From: an uncultured Thermomicrobiales bacterium
Lineage (GTDB): Bacteria; Chloroflexota; Chloroflexia; Thermomicrobiales; UBA6265
DNA: 13,997 nt
Direction: 5' to 3'
NCBI GenBank assembly: GCA_902806395.1
Contig: CADCWH010000195.1
Span: 1 to 13,997 of the forward strand
The notes beneath the pieces are model-generated. The model ran no database searches and was not told the DNA's origin. It worked only from the letters and a program-made list of their open reading frames with translations. Below, piece by piece: positions 1-6,980 of the stretch (position 1 is the stretch's first letter; each line of letters opens with the position of its first letter). Made by a program: the position numbers and the translations under genes.

Positions 1-2
1 CC

Positions 3-113
3 CTGGGGAACGATCTGCTGGGTCGCCCGATGACCGGCCCGGCGTCCGTCGTGGTGACCTTGTGGATGCAGTGCCGCACGCCGACCAGATCGCGATTGCC
101 TGATTCCCGGTGA
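3..113 (+). CDS. 3' end of an unidentified upstream gene (partial)
   Basis: This is an open frame that enters from the left edge and stops with TGA at 111-113, 15 bases before the GH172 start. It encodes about 36 residues beginning LGNDLLGRPMTGPASVVVTL and ending in an arginine-rich tail. Roughly 83% of its codons end in G or C, which is more gene-like than the other open frame here (frame 2, stop at 101-103, about 60%). I do not recognise the family. If it is real, the short gap suggests it is cotranscribed with the GH172 gene. The alternative is that the region is non-coding, or that the gene ends in frame 2 (...ADQIAIA). Confidence 0.28.
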   Translation: MGNDLLGRPMTGPASVVVTLWMQCRTPTRSRLPDSR

Positions 114-128
114 GTCTCGGAGGAACGC

Positions 129-1289
129 ATGGACAGCATGGCCGGCCTCTCCCCGCTACGCGGCCTCGCCAAGCTGCGGGACGTGCGCACGCGGCGCTTC
201 TCCAGCTTCGACCGCACGGGCGGCAACGACGACCGCTTCCACATCCCCCCGGGAGAGACGGTCACGATCGCCGAGACCGCAGGCGCGGGCATCGTCACCC
301 ACATCTGGTGCACGGTTTCCTGCCCGAGCCCGAACTACCTCCGCAAGATCGTGCTGAGGGTCTATTGGGATGGTGAGGAGACGCCGAGCGTCGAGTGCCC
401 GGTCGGGGACTTCTTCGGCATGGGCCACGGCCGGACGGCGAACTTCGCCAGCCTGCCCCTCCAGACGAGTCCGCAGGACGGCAAGGCATTCAACTGCTAC
501 TTCCCGATGCCGTTCTCGGACGGGATGCGGATGACGGTCGAGAGCGAGTGCGAGGACGAGGTCCTCTTCTACTACTACGTGGACCTGGAGCTGCACCGGG
601 AACTGGAAGCCGACCTGGGCCGGTTCCACGCCCAGTGGAGGCGGATGGTGCGTCCGGCCGCACCGGACGACGGCCTGTCCAACGAGCTGTACCTGTTCGG
701 CGGGGTCAACACCGACGGCGGCGACAACTACACGATCGTCGAAGCGACCGGGCACGGGCACTACGTCGGCTGCCTGTTCTCGGTCTATTCACTGCGCCGC
801 GCTCCCGTCTGGGACTGGTACGGTGAGGGCGACGACATGATCTTCGTCGATGGCGAGCCCGGCCTGACCGTGCCGGAGGTCGCCCGCCGGAAAGAAGCCC
901 CGGACGACGGTGACTACCCACCGATCGCCGACCGGGCTGAATCGTCTCCGGGGGCGAATGACGCCTGGCCCCCGACCCTGCATGGCACCGGGACCGAGGA
1001 CTACTTCAACACCGCCTGGTGCCCGACCCAGCCCCACGCCGCACCCTACCACGGCATCATCGCGGGGGGTGGGCCGAACTGGACCGACCCGGTAACGCTG
1101 TACCGCTTCCACATCGAGGATCCGGTGGTGTTCCGGCGTGACATCCGGGTCACGATCGAACTCGGCCACGCCAACCGGCGCGGTGACGAGGTCTCCAGCA
1201 CGGGGTTCTGGTACCAGGCCGAGCCACACGCGCCGTTCCCGCCCCTACCTGCGGCATCTCGCCGGCTGCCCACGTTCTCGGCACCGTGA
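129..1289 (+). CDS. GH172 (DUF2961) family glycoside hydrolase
   Basis: This 386-residue protein belongs to the DUF2961 family, now glycoside hydrolase family 172. Characterised members act on alpha-D-fructofuranosides, difructose dianhydride I or D-arabinofuranosides. Diagnostic sequences are SVECPVGDFFGMGHG (residues 87-101), PMPFSDGMRM (126-135), the VDGE segment (240-243) and the signature GTGTEDYFNTAWCP (286-299). Glu243 and Glu290 are the likely acidic pair of the active site; this is inferred from the family. No signal peptide or membrane segment is visible, so a cytoplasmic enzyme is expected. The start at 129 follows a strong GGAGGA at 119-124. A stretch of about 35 residues between VDGE and the GTGTED motif looks longer than usual. 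The C-terminus ends soon after the expected GFWYQAEPHAPFPPLP segment, so the protein seems complete. The exact sugar substrate cannot be told from sequence. Confidence 0.88.
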   Translation: MDSMAGLSPLRGLAKLRDVRTRRFSSFDRTGGNDDRFHIPPGETVTIAETAGAGIVTHIWCTVSCPSPNYLRKIVLRVYWDGEETPSVECPVGDFFGMGHGRTANFASLPLQTSPQDGKAFNCYFPMPFSDGMRMTVESECEDEVLFYYYVDLELHRELEADLGRFHAQWRRMVRPAAPDDGLSNELYLFGGVNTDGGDNYTIVEATGHGHYVGCLFSVYSLRRAPVWDWYGEGDDMIFVDGEPGLTVPEVARRKEAPDDGDYPPIADRAESSPGANDAWPPTLHGTGTEDYFNTAWCPTQPHAAPYHGIIAGGGPNWTDPVTLYRFHIEDPVVFRRDIRVTIELGHANRRGDEVSSTGFWYQAEPHAPFPPLPAASRRLPTFSAP

Positions 1290-1332
1290 GCGGGGCCGTA
1301 GGACGATGACGTCCGGGTCGGTGCGGGCATTG

Positions 1333-1359
1333 ACCGGGGAGCCGCCGGGGCTCCCCGGT
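1333..1359. terminator. Hairpin between convergent genes, likely bidirectional terminator
   Basis: A perfect 11-bp stem (ACCGGGGAGCC paired with GGCTCCCCGGT) encloses a 5-base loop. It lies between the stop of the GH172 gene (1289) and the stop of the oppositely oriented GH35 gene (1501). There is no clear U-run on either side, which is common for terminators in high-GC bacteria. Apart from this hairpin I see nothing in 1290-1500. Confidence 0.65.
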
Positions 1360-1500
1360 TCCTCGTCACGGGGCTGGAGGCAGCAGGGGCTGCTCTGGTC
1401 CGTACTTGGCGCACCCCGACCGGGCTGGATCAGCCGGTGCGTGACCCGGCATCGTCTCGCGCATGGTGTCCGCCCACCTGGCTCTCCTCCCCTACCGGAG

Positions 1501-3921
1501 TCAAACGAACTGGATGGTGAGCAGATCCGAGGCGTCGTGGCCCGTGGCAGGCCGGCCGGACGTGACTAGCCAGCCATCGCCGACGGGATGGAGGGCATAA
1601 TCGTCGCTCGCCAGCGGGGAAAGCACCGACTCCAGTTCGATCCGGTCCTGCGGTTGCGTCAGGCGGAGGGTAAGACGGTCGGGGGCGACTGCGGCGATTT
1701 CCGCGGTCGATCGCACCACCCGGGCCGGGCCGACGGTGACGCCGAACGGCAGCATCACCCCCTCTTTCGGGCGGAGGGTGAGGGTATGGCCCGGGAACAG
1801 TTCGTGTCCCGCGTCGGTGAGCCGAACGGTCTTGGCGAACCCGTCCAAGTTCAGCAGGTGAATGACGCGCGCTCCCCCTGGAGCGCGCGTGGAGGTGAGG
1901 ATGATGCCGTGGTCGGGGCAGCCGTGGGCCAACTTCGGTTCGACCCCGAGTCGGACGAACGCCTGCCGGACGAACGGCAGGTCGGTCGGCAGGTCGGTGG
2001 TGAGCACGATCGCGCGCCCGCTGCCGATGGAAAGGTCGAACCCGCACGCCTCACCGGTGTCGTAGAGGCGAAACAGTACGTCGGGGCCAGTCGGGGCGAA
2101 CACCTGGGCCCAGGAGACGCGGGTCTCGGCGCGGGGGGCGGCCCAACCCGCCGGGACCACCGACAGGTGGTAGTGCGCGGAAGCCCGCCGCTGGCCCAGC
2201 GGTTCGAGCCCGAACCGGTCGATGAGGTGGGTGCAGCTTACGCCCTCCATGTCGGTCAGGGGCAGTTCGCCGACGAGCAGGAGGTTGCCGCCACCCTCTA
2301 CGTAGTCGGCGATCCGGGTCTGGAGCGCGGGGTTCATCAGGCGGGCGGAAGCGACTACGAGGCTGGGGAGTGTGGCGGGATCGAGCGTGACACTCTGCAG
2401 ATCGAGCGCCCCGAAGCGGAAGCCGGCGAGCAGCATCGCCCGGGCCAGTGATTGGTTAGGCCCCCCGAAACGAGTCCTCGCCAGGTCGTCCGTGACCTGG
2501 GACATCGCGCCGCTGGCGGGATAGGCGACCTCGGTCAGGTAGTAATCGGGGATGAACCCGAACAACACGTCGTCACGCTCCTCCCTGGAGTCCGCGAGGG
2601 TCGGTTCAAGGGACATGATCGCCCCGACCGCCCGGGCCAGGCGGGGATAGGTCGAGGTAATTTGACCCTCGGGACCGATAGGAGCGGCATAGCCGTGACG
2701 CTCGCCGGTGAAGCCGATCCGGTCGTTGCCGTCGCCGACCGGCGCGTCGAGGCGCGGGTTCACGCCCCCCGTGAACAGGTAGAAGTTGACCAGGCGGTTC
2801 CCTTGTGCCACGCACAGGCGCAGTTTGTGGTCGGCCGCGGCTGGGTCGGTCCGGTGTTGCAGGTCATCACCGTAGTCCCCGTCGCCACATTCGAACTCGA
2901 CCGAGGTGAGCGGTTGTTCGGGCCGGTGGACGGCGTCCATAAAGGCGTTGATCAGGTAGAGGTCGGCAGCGTTGCCGACGGAGAGGTCACCCAGGTAGAT
3001 GTCGGAGCCAGAGAGGTAGCCGGGGGCCTGAGTATAGGCGTCGTACAGCTGGCTGATGCCGATCGGGAATGTGCGGCCACGCCCGTCAGCGGTGCCGTGG
3101 ACATTGACGATGAACGGGACTCCGGCGATCCCGGCCGCCTCGGCGAACCTACGCAGCGTGGCGACGTAGCGGGCGAAGCGACCTCGCTGGTAGAGGCCGA
3201 GGTCGCGCATATAGGCGATCGCGCCCTCCTCGGAGGGGGTGCGGAAGCCCTCGGCCCGCATCGCTGGCGCGAACCGGTCAGGAGGGTAGCGACGGGCGCG
3301 TTCCGCCTCGCCGTGACGCGCCCCGAGCCAGTCCCAAAGGTCGGCGAGCACGTGGTCGGTAAGGTCCGGCGCATGGCTGATCCAGGACAGCATCCCGATC
3401 TCGTTGTCGAGCTGGACGCCGATCACGTTCCCGCCGCCGGGCTGGAGACGGGGCACCAGAACTCCGGCGATCGCCCGGTACCAGCGTTCCGTCTCGGCCA
3501 GGAAGGCGGGGGCCAGGTAGTCCACCGTCCGCGTCGGGACGCGCTTACCCTCCCAACTGAGCGGCACGATCTCAGGATGCTGGTCGTAGAGTCGGTGGGG
3601 AAGTCCTTCGTTCTTCAGCTCGGCCATCACGAACGGCCCAGGCCGGGCGAAGAACCACAGGCCGTTCGACGCGCAGAGGTCGATGAACCCGGCGAGGTCC
3701 CGCTCGGGCCGGGATTCGCCGGTCAGATCGAGCGAGCCGTCGGGCAGTTCGTGCCAGAGCCAGGGGATGTAGGAGGCAACCGCATTGCCGCCAGCGTCCT
3801 TGAGCCGGTCGATCCGGTCCTGCCAATCGGACCGGTCGAGCCGAAAATAGTGGATCTCCCCACTCAGGACCAGACGGGGTACGCCGTCGATCACGATCTG
3901 CTTGTCTACGATGTCGATCAT
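1501..3921 (-). CDS. Beta-galactosidase, glycoside hydrolase family 35 type
   Basis: This 806-residue enzyme is predicted to release terminal beta-galactose, or a related sugar, from oligosaccharides in the cytoplasm. The N-terminal TIM barrel carries GH35 hallmarks: SGEIHYFR (residues 20-27), ARPGPFVMAELKNEGLP (about 92-108) and GVQLDNEIG with Glu174 as the likely acid/base. The segment TSVEFECGDGDYG is the likely nucleophile region (Glu342, or possibly Glu344). Residues about 440-570 (LVVASARLMNPALQ, YVEGGGNLLLVGE) resemble the amidotransferase-like trimerisation domain of GH42 enzymes. C-terminal beta domains follow. I chose the ATG at 3921 because GAGG lies 5 bases before it and the conserved domain begins about 18 residues later. 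An open frame continues upstream to 4044 (41 extra residues, including another ATG), but that stretch looks like divergent promoter DNA. There is no signal peptide. The gene is divergent from the ABC importer operon, consistent with intracellular cleavage of imported sugar. Confidence 0.85.
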   Translation of the reverse strand: MIDIVDKQIVIDGVPRLVLSGEIHYFRLDRSDWQDRIDRLKDAGGNAVASYIPWLWHELPDGSLDLTGESRPERDLAGFIDLCASNGLWFFARPGPFVMAELKNEGLPHRLYDQHPEIVPLSWEGKRVPTRTVDYLAPAFLAETERWYRAIAGVLVPRLQPGGGNVIGVQLDNEIGMLSWISHAPDLTDHVLADLWDWLGARHGEAERARRYPPDRFAPAMRAEGFRTPSEEGAIAYMRDLGLYQRGRFARYVATLRRFAEAAGIAGVPFIVNVHGTADGRGRTFPIGISQLYDAYTQAPGYLSGSDIYLGDLSVGNAADLYLINAFMDAVHRPEQPLTSVEFECGDGDYGDDLQHRTDPAAADHKLRLCVAQGNRLVNFYLFTGGVNPRLDAPVGDGNDRIGFTGERHGYAAPIGPEGQITSTYPRLARAVGAIMSLEPTLADSREERDDVLFGFIPDYYLTEVAYPASGAMSQVTDDLARTRFGGPNQSLARAMLLAGFRFGALDLQSVTLDPATLPSLVVASARLMNPALQTRIADYVEGGGNLLLVGELPLTDMEGVSCTHLIDRFGLEPLGQRRASAHYHLSVVPAGWAAPRAETRVSWAQVFAPTGPDVLFRLYDTGEACGFDLSIGSGRAIVLTTDLPTDLPFVRQAFVRLGVEPKLAHGCPDHGIILTSTRAPGGARVIHLLNLDGFAKTVRLTDAGHELFPGHTLTLRPKEGVMLPFGVTVGPARVVRSTAEIAAVAPDRLTLRLTQPQDRIELESVLSPLASDDYALHPVGDGWLVTSGRPATGHDASDLLTIQFV

Positions 3922-3937
3922 CAACCCCTCATCTCTG

Positions 3938-3955
3938 GATCGCCGGCCGCCGATC
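3938..3955. promoter_or_regulatory. Candidate operator palindrome upstream of GH35 gene
   Basis: The sequence GATCGCCGGCCGCCGATC is a palindrome with only one mismatched base pair. It lies 17 to 34 bases upstream of the chosen GH35 ATG. Such a site could bind a dimeric sugar-responsive repressor and affect one or both divergent units. Because GC-rich DNA produces palindromes by chance, and the site would be coding if the longer GH35 start were used, confidence is low. Confidence 0.3.
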
Positions 3956-4088
3956 ACCGTGACCGAGCGTCGCGGGACGTGTGCCATGGAGCGTCCACCC
4001 CACTCCCCGGAAGGACCGGAGTCAGGAGGCACTCGCGGAGTCACTGTCGAGTTGCGCGGCTAGTTGCCATGCGACCCTCGGCGTCACT

Positions 4089-4097
4089 TGATACACT
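4089..4097 (+). promoter_or_regulatory. Possible extended -10 promoter for the ABC importer operon
   Basis: TGATACACT matches an extended -10 element (TGn followed by TACACT, four of six matches to TATAAT) about 140 bases upstream of the binding-protein start. The nearest -35-like hexamer, TTGCCA at 4064-4069, is 22 bases from the TACACT hexamer, which is too far for normal spacing. The call therefore rests on the extended -10 alone. Confidence 0.3.
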
Positions 4098-4235
4098 GCC
4101 GGCCCGTCGCAGTTCGTACCGGTGGCCAGACATCGGTCCCCGGATTCGGGAGGTGAGGGCCGAGACTCGATCCACAAACGAAGCCGAGACGTCATTCACA
4201 CCGCGCGATGGTCGCGAGACAAAGGGGACGCAGTC

Positions 4236-5906
4236 ATGCTGAAGTCAAAACCGATGGTGCTTTTGCTTTTGCTCGCCTTGCTCGCGCCGATGCCCGCGAT
4301 GGCCTCGGCCAGGGGTCAGGCACCTTTCCACGCCGTCGTCGCCCAGGAGGGTGAGGCGCCGATCGCGAACTTGGACCGCGGCGACTTCGGGGGCGGTTCG
4401 AACCCGCAGGAGAACTACAATCCCTTCTCGCCCACCGTGCTCGGCGGGGCGACCACCTGGCTGTTCGAACCGTTGATGATCACCAACGGCTATAGCTGCG
4501 AGGTGATCCCTTGGCTGGCCACGGAGTTCGCCTGGCCCGACCCCCAGACCCTTACCTTCACCATCCGCGAGGGCGTGACCTGGAGCGACGGGACGCCATT
4601 CACCGCGGCAGATGTCGCCTTCACCCACAAGTTGGGTCAGGCCTTCCCGCCCCTGGACATGGACCAGGCCTGGGACGTGTTGACCGACGTGGTCGCCGAG
4701 GGCAACACGGTCACCTTCACGTTCAATGCCCCAGCCGGCGCGCAGTTCTCAAACCTGATCGACAACCCAATCCTGCCGAAGCACATCTGGGAGGCCCAAG
4801 CTGACCCGGTCACGTTCTTGAACGAGGAGCCGGTGGGTACCGGCCCGTTCCTCGTGGGCAGCTTCAACCCGCAGCAACTGGTGATGGTCCGCAATCCCGA
4901 CTACTGGCAGGCGGAGAAGGTTCAGGTCCAGCAGTTGACCTACACCAAGACCGACGCCAGCGGCCAGGTCGCCCAGCTCGCCCTCGGCGAGGGTCGCTAC
5001 GACTGGCACGACCAGTTCCAGCCCGATATCGAGGAAACCTACGTCGCGAAGGACCCCGAGCACAACAAGTACTGGTTCCCGGCCGGGGGCTCGGTCAGCC
5101 TGATGATGAATCACACGAAGGCGCCATTCAACGACCCGGTGTTCCGCCAGGGCATGGCCTACGCCTTCGACCGCGAGAGCATGGCCCAACGAGCTGCCTT
5201 TGGCTACACGGGCGGCTCCACCCAGGCGTTCCTGACCCTTCCGAACCAGGAGATCTATCTCGACCCATCCATCCCGAACCAGGGTTTCCTGCCGCATGAC
5301 CCGGCGAAGGCGCTGGAGATCCTGACGGCGGGCGGCTACGTGATGGACGGCGACGCGCTGACCAAGGACGGCGAGGCGATCGAACTCACCTTCAGCGTCC
5401 CGGCCTCGTTCAACGACTGGGTCCAGGCCGCCGAGCTGGTCCGCGAGGGCCTCGGGGAGATCGGGATCAACGTCGAGATCGACTCCAAGGACCCGGACTT
5501 GGTCTTCGAGGAGCGCAAGGCCGGCAACTTCGACATGACCTTCGACGCCCCCGGTGGCGGCTGCAACCTCTGGGCCGGCTACAACTACGCCCTGGGCGGC
5601 GCTGACGCCCCGGCCCCGGTCGATACCCCGGTCGACTTCAACTACATCCGCTTCAACAGCCCCGAGACCCAGGCCCTGATCGACCAACTCGCGGCCGCGA
5701 CCGATATCGAGGCCCAGACGCCGATCGCCCACCAACTGCAACAGGTGATGATGACCCAGGTCCCGTTCATCCCGCTGTGGTACGGGCCGGTCTGGTTCGA
5801 GTACCGAACCGAAAACGCCGAGGGTTGGCCGAGCGCCGAGAACCCGTACGCCCACCCGGGGAATGCTCTGGTGATCATCACCAATCTGGTCCCGCCGACG
5901 GCCTAG
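4236..5906 (+). CDS. ABC transporter substrate-binding protein, family 5 (peptide/oligosaccharide type)
   Basis: This 556-residue extracytoplasmic binding protein belongs to the SBP_bac_5 family, which delivers peptides, nickel or oligosaccharides to Opp/Dpp-class importers. Family sequences include WLFEPLM (75-81), TFTIREGVTWSDGTPFTAADVAFT (107-130), VGTGPF (200-205) and NPDYW (220-224). The N-terminus MLKSKP, then a leucine-rich core, then AMASA is a Sec signal peptide, with probable cleavage after residue 25. No lipobox cysteine is present. The start at 4236 is chosen because AAGGGG (4222-4227) lies 8 bases upstream and the signal peptide begins exactly there; upstream in-frame starts add only non-conserved residues. 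It is the first gene of the importer operon. The nearby GH35 and GH172 enzymes suggest an oligosaccharide ligand, but peptide cannot be excluded. Confidence 0.93.
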   Translation: MLKSKPMVLLLLLALLAPMPAMASARGQAPFHAVVAQEGEAPIANLDRGDFGGGSNPQENYNPFSPTVLGGATTWLFEPLMITNGYSCEVIPWLATEFAWPDPQTLTFTIREGVTWSDGTPFTAADVAFTHKLGQAFPPLDMDQAWDVLTDVVAEGNTVTFTFNAPAGAQFSNLIDNPILPKHIWEAQADPVTFLNEEPVGTGPFLVGSFNPQQLVMVRNPDYWQAEKVQVQQLTYTKTDASGQVAQLALGEGRYDWHDQFQPDIEETYVAKDPEHNKYWFPAGGSVSLMMNHTKAPFNDPVFRQGMAYAFDRESMAQRAAFGYTGGSTQAFLTLPNQEIYLDPSIPNQGFLPHDPAKALEILTAGGYVMDGDALTKDGEAIELTFSVPASFNDWVQAAELVREGLGEIGINVEIDSKDPDLVFEERKAGNFDMTFDAPGGGCNLWAGYNYALGGADAPAPVDTPVDFNYIRFNSPETQALIDQLAAATDIEAQTPIAHQLQQVMMTQVPFIPLWYGPVWFEYRTENAEGWPSAENPYAHPGNALVIITNLVPPTA

Positions 5907-5923
5907 GCATAGCGACGGGGGAT

Positions 5924-5953
5924 TGGGGCCCGTGGGGACGCCGACGGGCCCCA
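5924..5953 (+). terminator. Intercistronic hairpin between binding-protein and permease genes
   Basis: A perfect 10-bp stem (TGGGGCCCGT paired with ACGGGCCCCA) with a 10-base loop sits 17 bases after the binding-protein stop and 31 bases before the first permease start. No U-run follows. In many ABC operons a structure here attenuates transcription or protects the upstream mRNA, so that binding protein exceeds permease. That role is inferred. Confidence 0.6.
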
Positions 5954-5984
5954 TCCATCGCACCTGTGGGAGGAGGGCTTCCCG

Positions 5985-6974
5985 ATGGCCTACTTCGCGC
6001 GCCGGTTCGCCGTCTTCCTACTCACGCTGTGGGCAGCCATCACCCTCAACTTCATCATCCCGCGCCTGCAACCGGGCGACCCCGCTGAGCGGATCGTCCG
6101 TCGCCTGAACCCGAACTCCCGCACCGTGGACCCGAATCAGGTCGAGGCGGTGCGGAAGATGTTGGGCCTGCCGGACACCAATATCTTCGAGCAGTACCTC
6201 CAGTATCTCCAGACACTGGTCCGGGGCGAGTTCGGGGTCTCGTACTCCTACTTCCCGTTCACGGTGACGCACATGATCGGCCAGACGCTGCCGTGGACCT
6301 TGGTCCTCGGGGGGGTGACGCTCTTCATCGGGTTCGTCATCGGTACCCTGCTCGGCGCATGGGCAGCATGGCGGCGCAATGGCGCGTTCGACTCCGTGAC
6401 CACGCTTGGTGCGACCTTCCTGGGCACCCTGCCCTCGTTCTGGATCGCGCTGCTCCTGCTCTATCTCTGCGCGTTCAGGTGGGGATGGTTCCCAGTGGGA
6501 GGCGGCTATTCGGGCGATGCCCAGCCAGGGTGGAACTGGGCCTTCATCTCGTCGGCCTTCGAGCACTCGGTTCTGCCAGCGGTGTCGATTCTCCTGTTCG
6601 CCCCGATCGGCTGGATCCTCGGGATGCGGAACAACATGGTCACCATCCTCGGTGACGACTACACCCGCCTCGCCAAGGCCAAGGGGCTCTCCGAGCGCCG
6701 GATCGCCCTCTGGTACGGGGCACGGGTGGCGGTGCTGCCGAACGTGGCCGGCCTTGCGCTGGCGGTCGGAGGCATCCTCGGTGGCTCGGTGGTGATCGAA
6801 CAAATCTTCTCCTACCCGGGGATGGGGCGGCTCCTGTTCGAGGCGCTGCGAGACGGCGACTACCCGCTGATGCAGACGTTGTTCCTCTTCATCATCGTCG
6901 GTGTGCTGGTTGCCGATCTGATCGCCGACGTGTTGTACGGCGTCCTCGACCCTCGCGTCCGCCGGGGAGGATGA
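5985..6974 (+). CDS. ABC transporter permease, DppB/OppB type
   Basis: This 329-residue inner-membrane permease forms half of the translocation channel of the importer. The N-terminus (LTLWAAITLNFIIPRLQPGDPA) and the segment LGLPDTNIFEQYLQYLQTLVRGEFGVSY (60-87) match the DppB/OppB pattern. The cytoplasmic EAA-type loop that contacts the ATPase is GDDYTRLAKAKGLSERRIALWYGARVAVLPN (223-253). It is followed by VVIEQIFSYPGMGRLLFEA and the typical C-terminal LYGVLDPRVR. Six membrane segments are expected. The ATG at 5985 has AGGAGGG at 5971-5977, seven bases upstream. The stop is almost contiguous with the next permease start, indicating cotranscription and probable translational coupling. Confidence 0.94.
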   Translation: MAYFARRFAVFLLTLWAAITLNFIIPRLQPGDPAERIVRRLNPNSRTVDPNQVEAVRKMLGLPDTNIFEQYLQYLQTLVRGEFGVSYSYFPFTVTHMIGQTLPWTLVLGGVTLFIGFVIGTLLGAWAAWRRNGAFDSVTTLGATFLGTLPSFWIALLLLYLCAFRWGWFPVGGGYSGDAQPGWNWAFISSAFEHSVLPAVSILLFAPIGWILGMRNNMVTILGDDYTRLAKAKGLSERRIALWYGARVAVLPNVAGLALAVGGILGGSVVIEQIFSYPGMGRLLFEALRDGDYPLMQTLFLFIIVGVLVADLIADVLYGVLDPRVRRGG

Positions 6975-6980
6975 GTGGTA

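Larger units (their letters stand above)
3922..4235. promoter_or_regulatory. Divergent promoter region, GH35 gene / ABC importer operon
   Basis: These 314 bases separate the GH35 start (minus) from the binding-protein start (plus) and should hold both promoters. Visible elements are an 18-bp near-perfect palindrome at 3938-3955, close upstream of the GH35 start, and an extended -10-like element at 4089-4097 on the plus strand. There is also a direct repeat of GCCGAGAC at 4159-4166 and 4183-4190, and a small 5-bp hairpin at 4204-4216 just before the Shine-Dalgarno sequence (AAGGGG, 4222-4227). I found no convincing -35/-10 pair for the minus strand. The functional roles are inferred. Confidence 0.5.

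Noticed and set aside
3922..4044. N-terminal extension of 41 residues for the GH35 protein
   Set aside because: The extension is Arg/Gly/Pro-rich, lies before the conserved domain, overlaps the candidate operator palindrome, and the ATG at 3921 has its own Shine-Dalgarno sequence.
2452..4242. Open frame of 596 codons on the plus strand opposite the GH35 gene
   Set aside because: It is antisense to a clearly recognised enzyme, has no recognisable motif and is dominated by Val/Gly/Asp/Arg, as expected for a shadow frame in GC-rich DNA.
4395..4405. GGTTCGAACCC resembling the T-arm of a tRNA
   Set aside because: It lies within the coding sequence of the binding protein and no acceptor stem, anticodon arm or cloverleaf can be formed around it.
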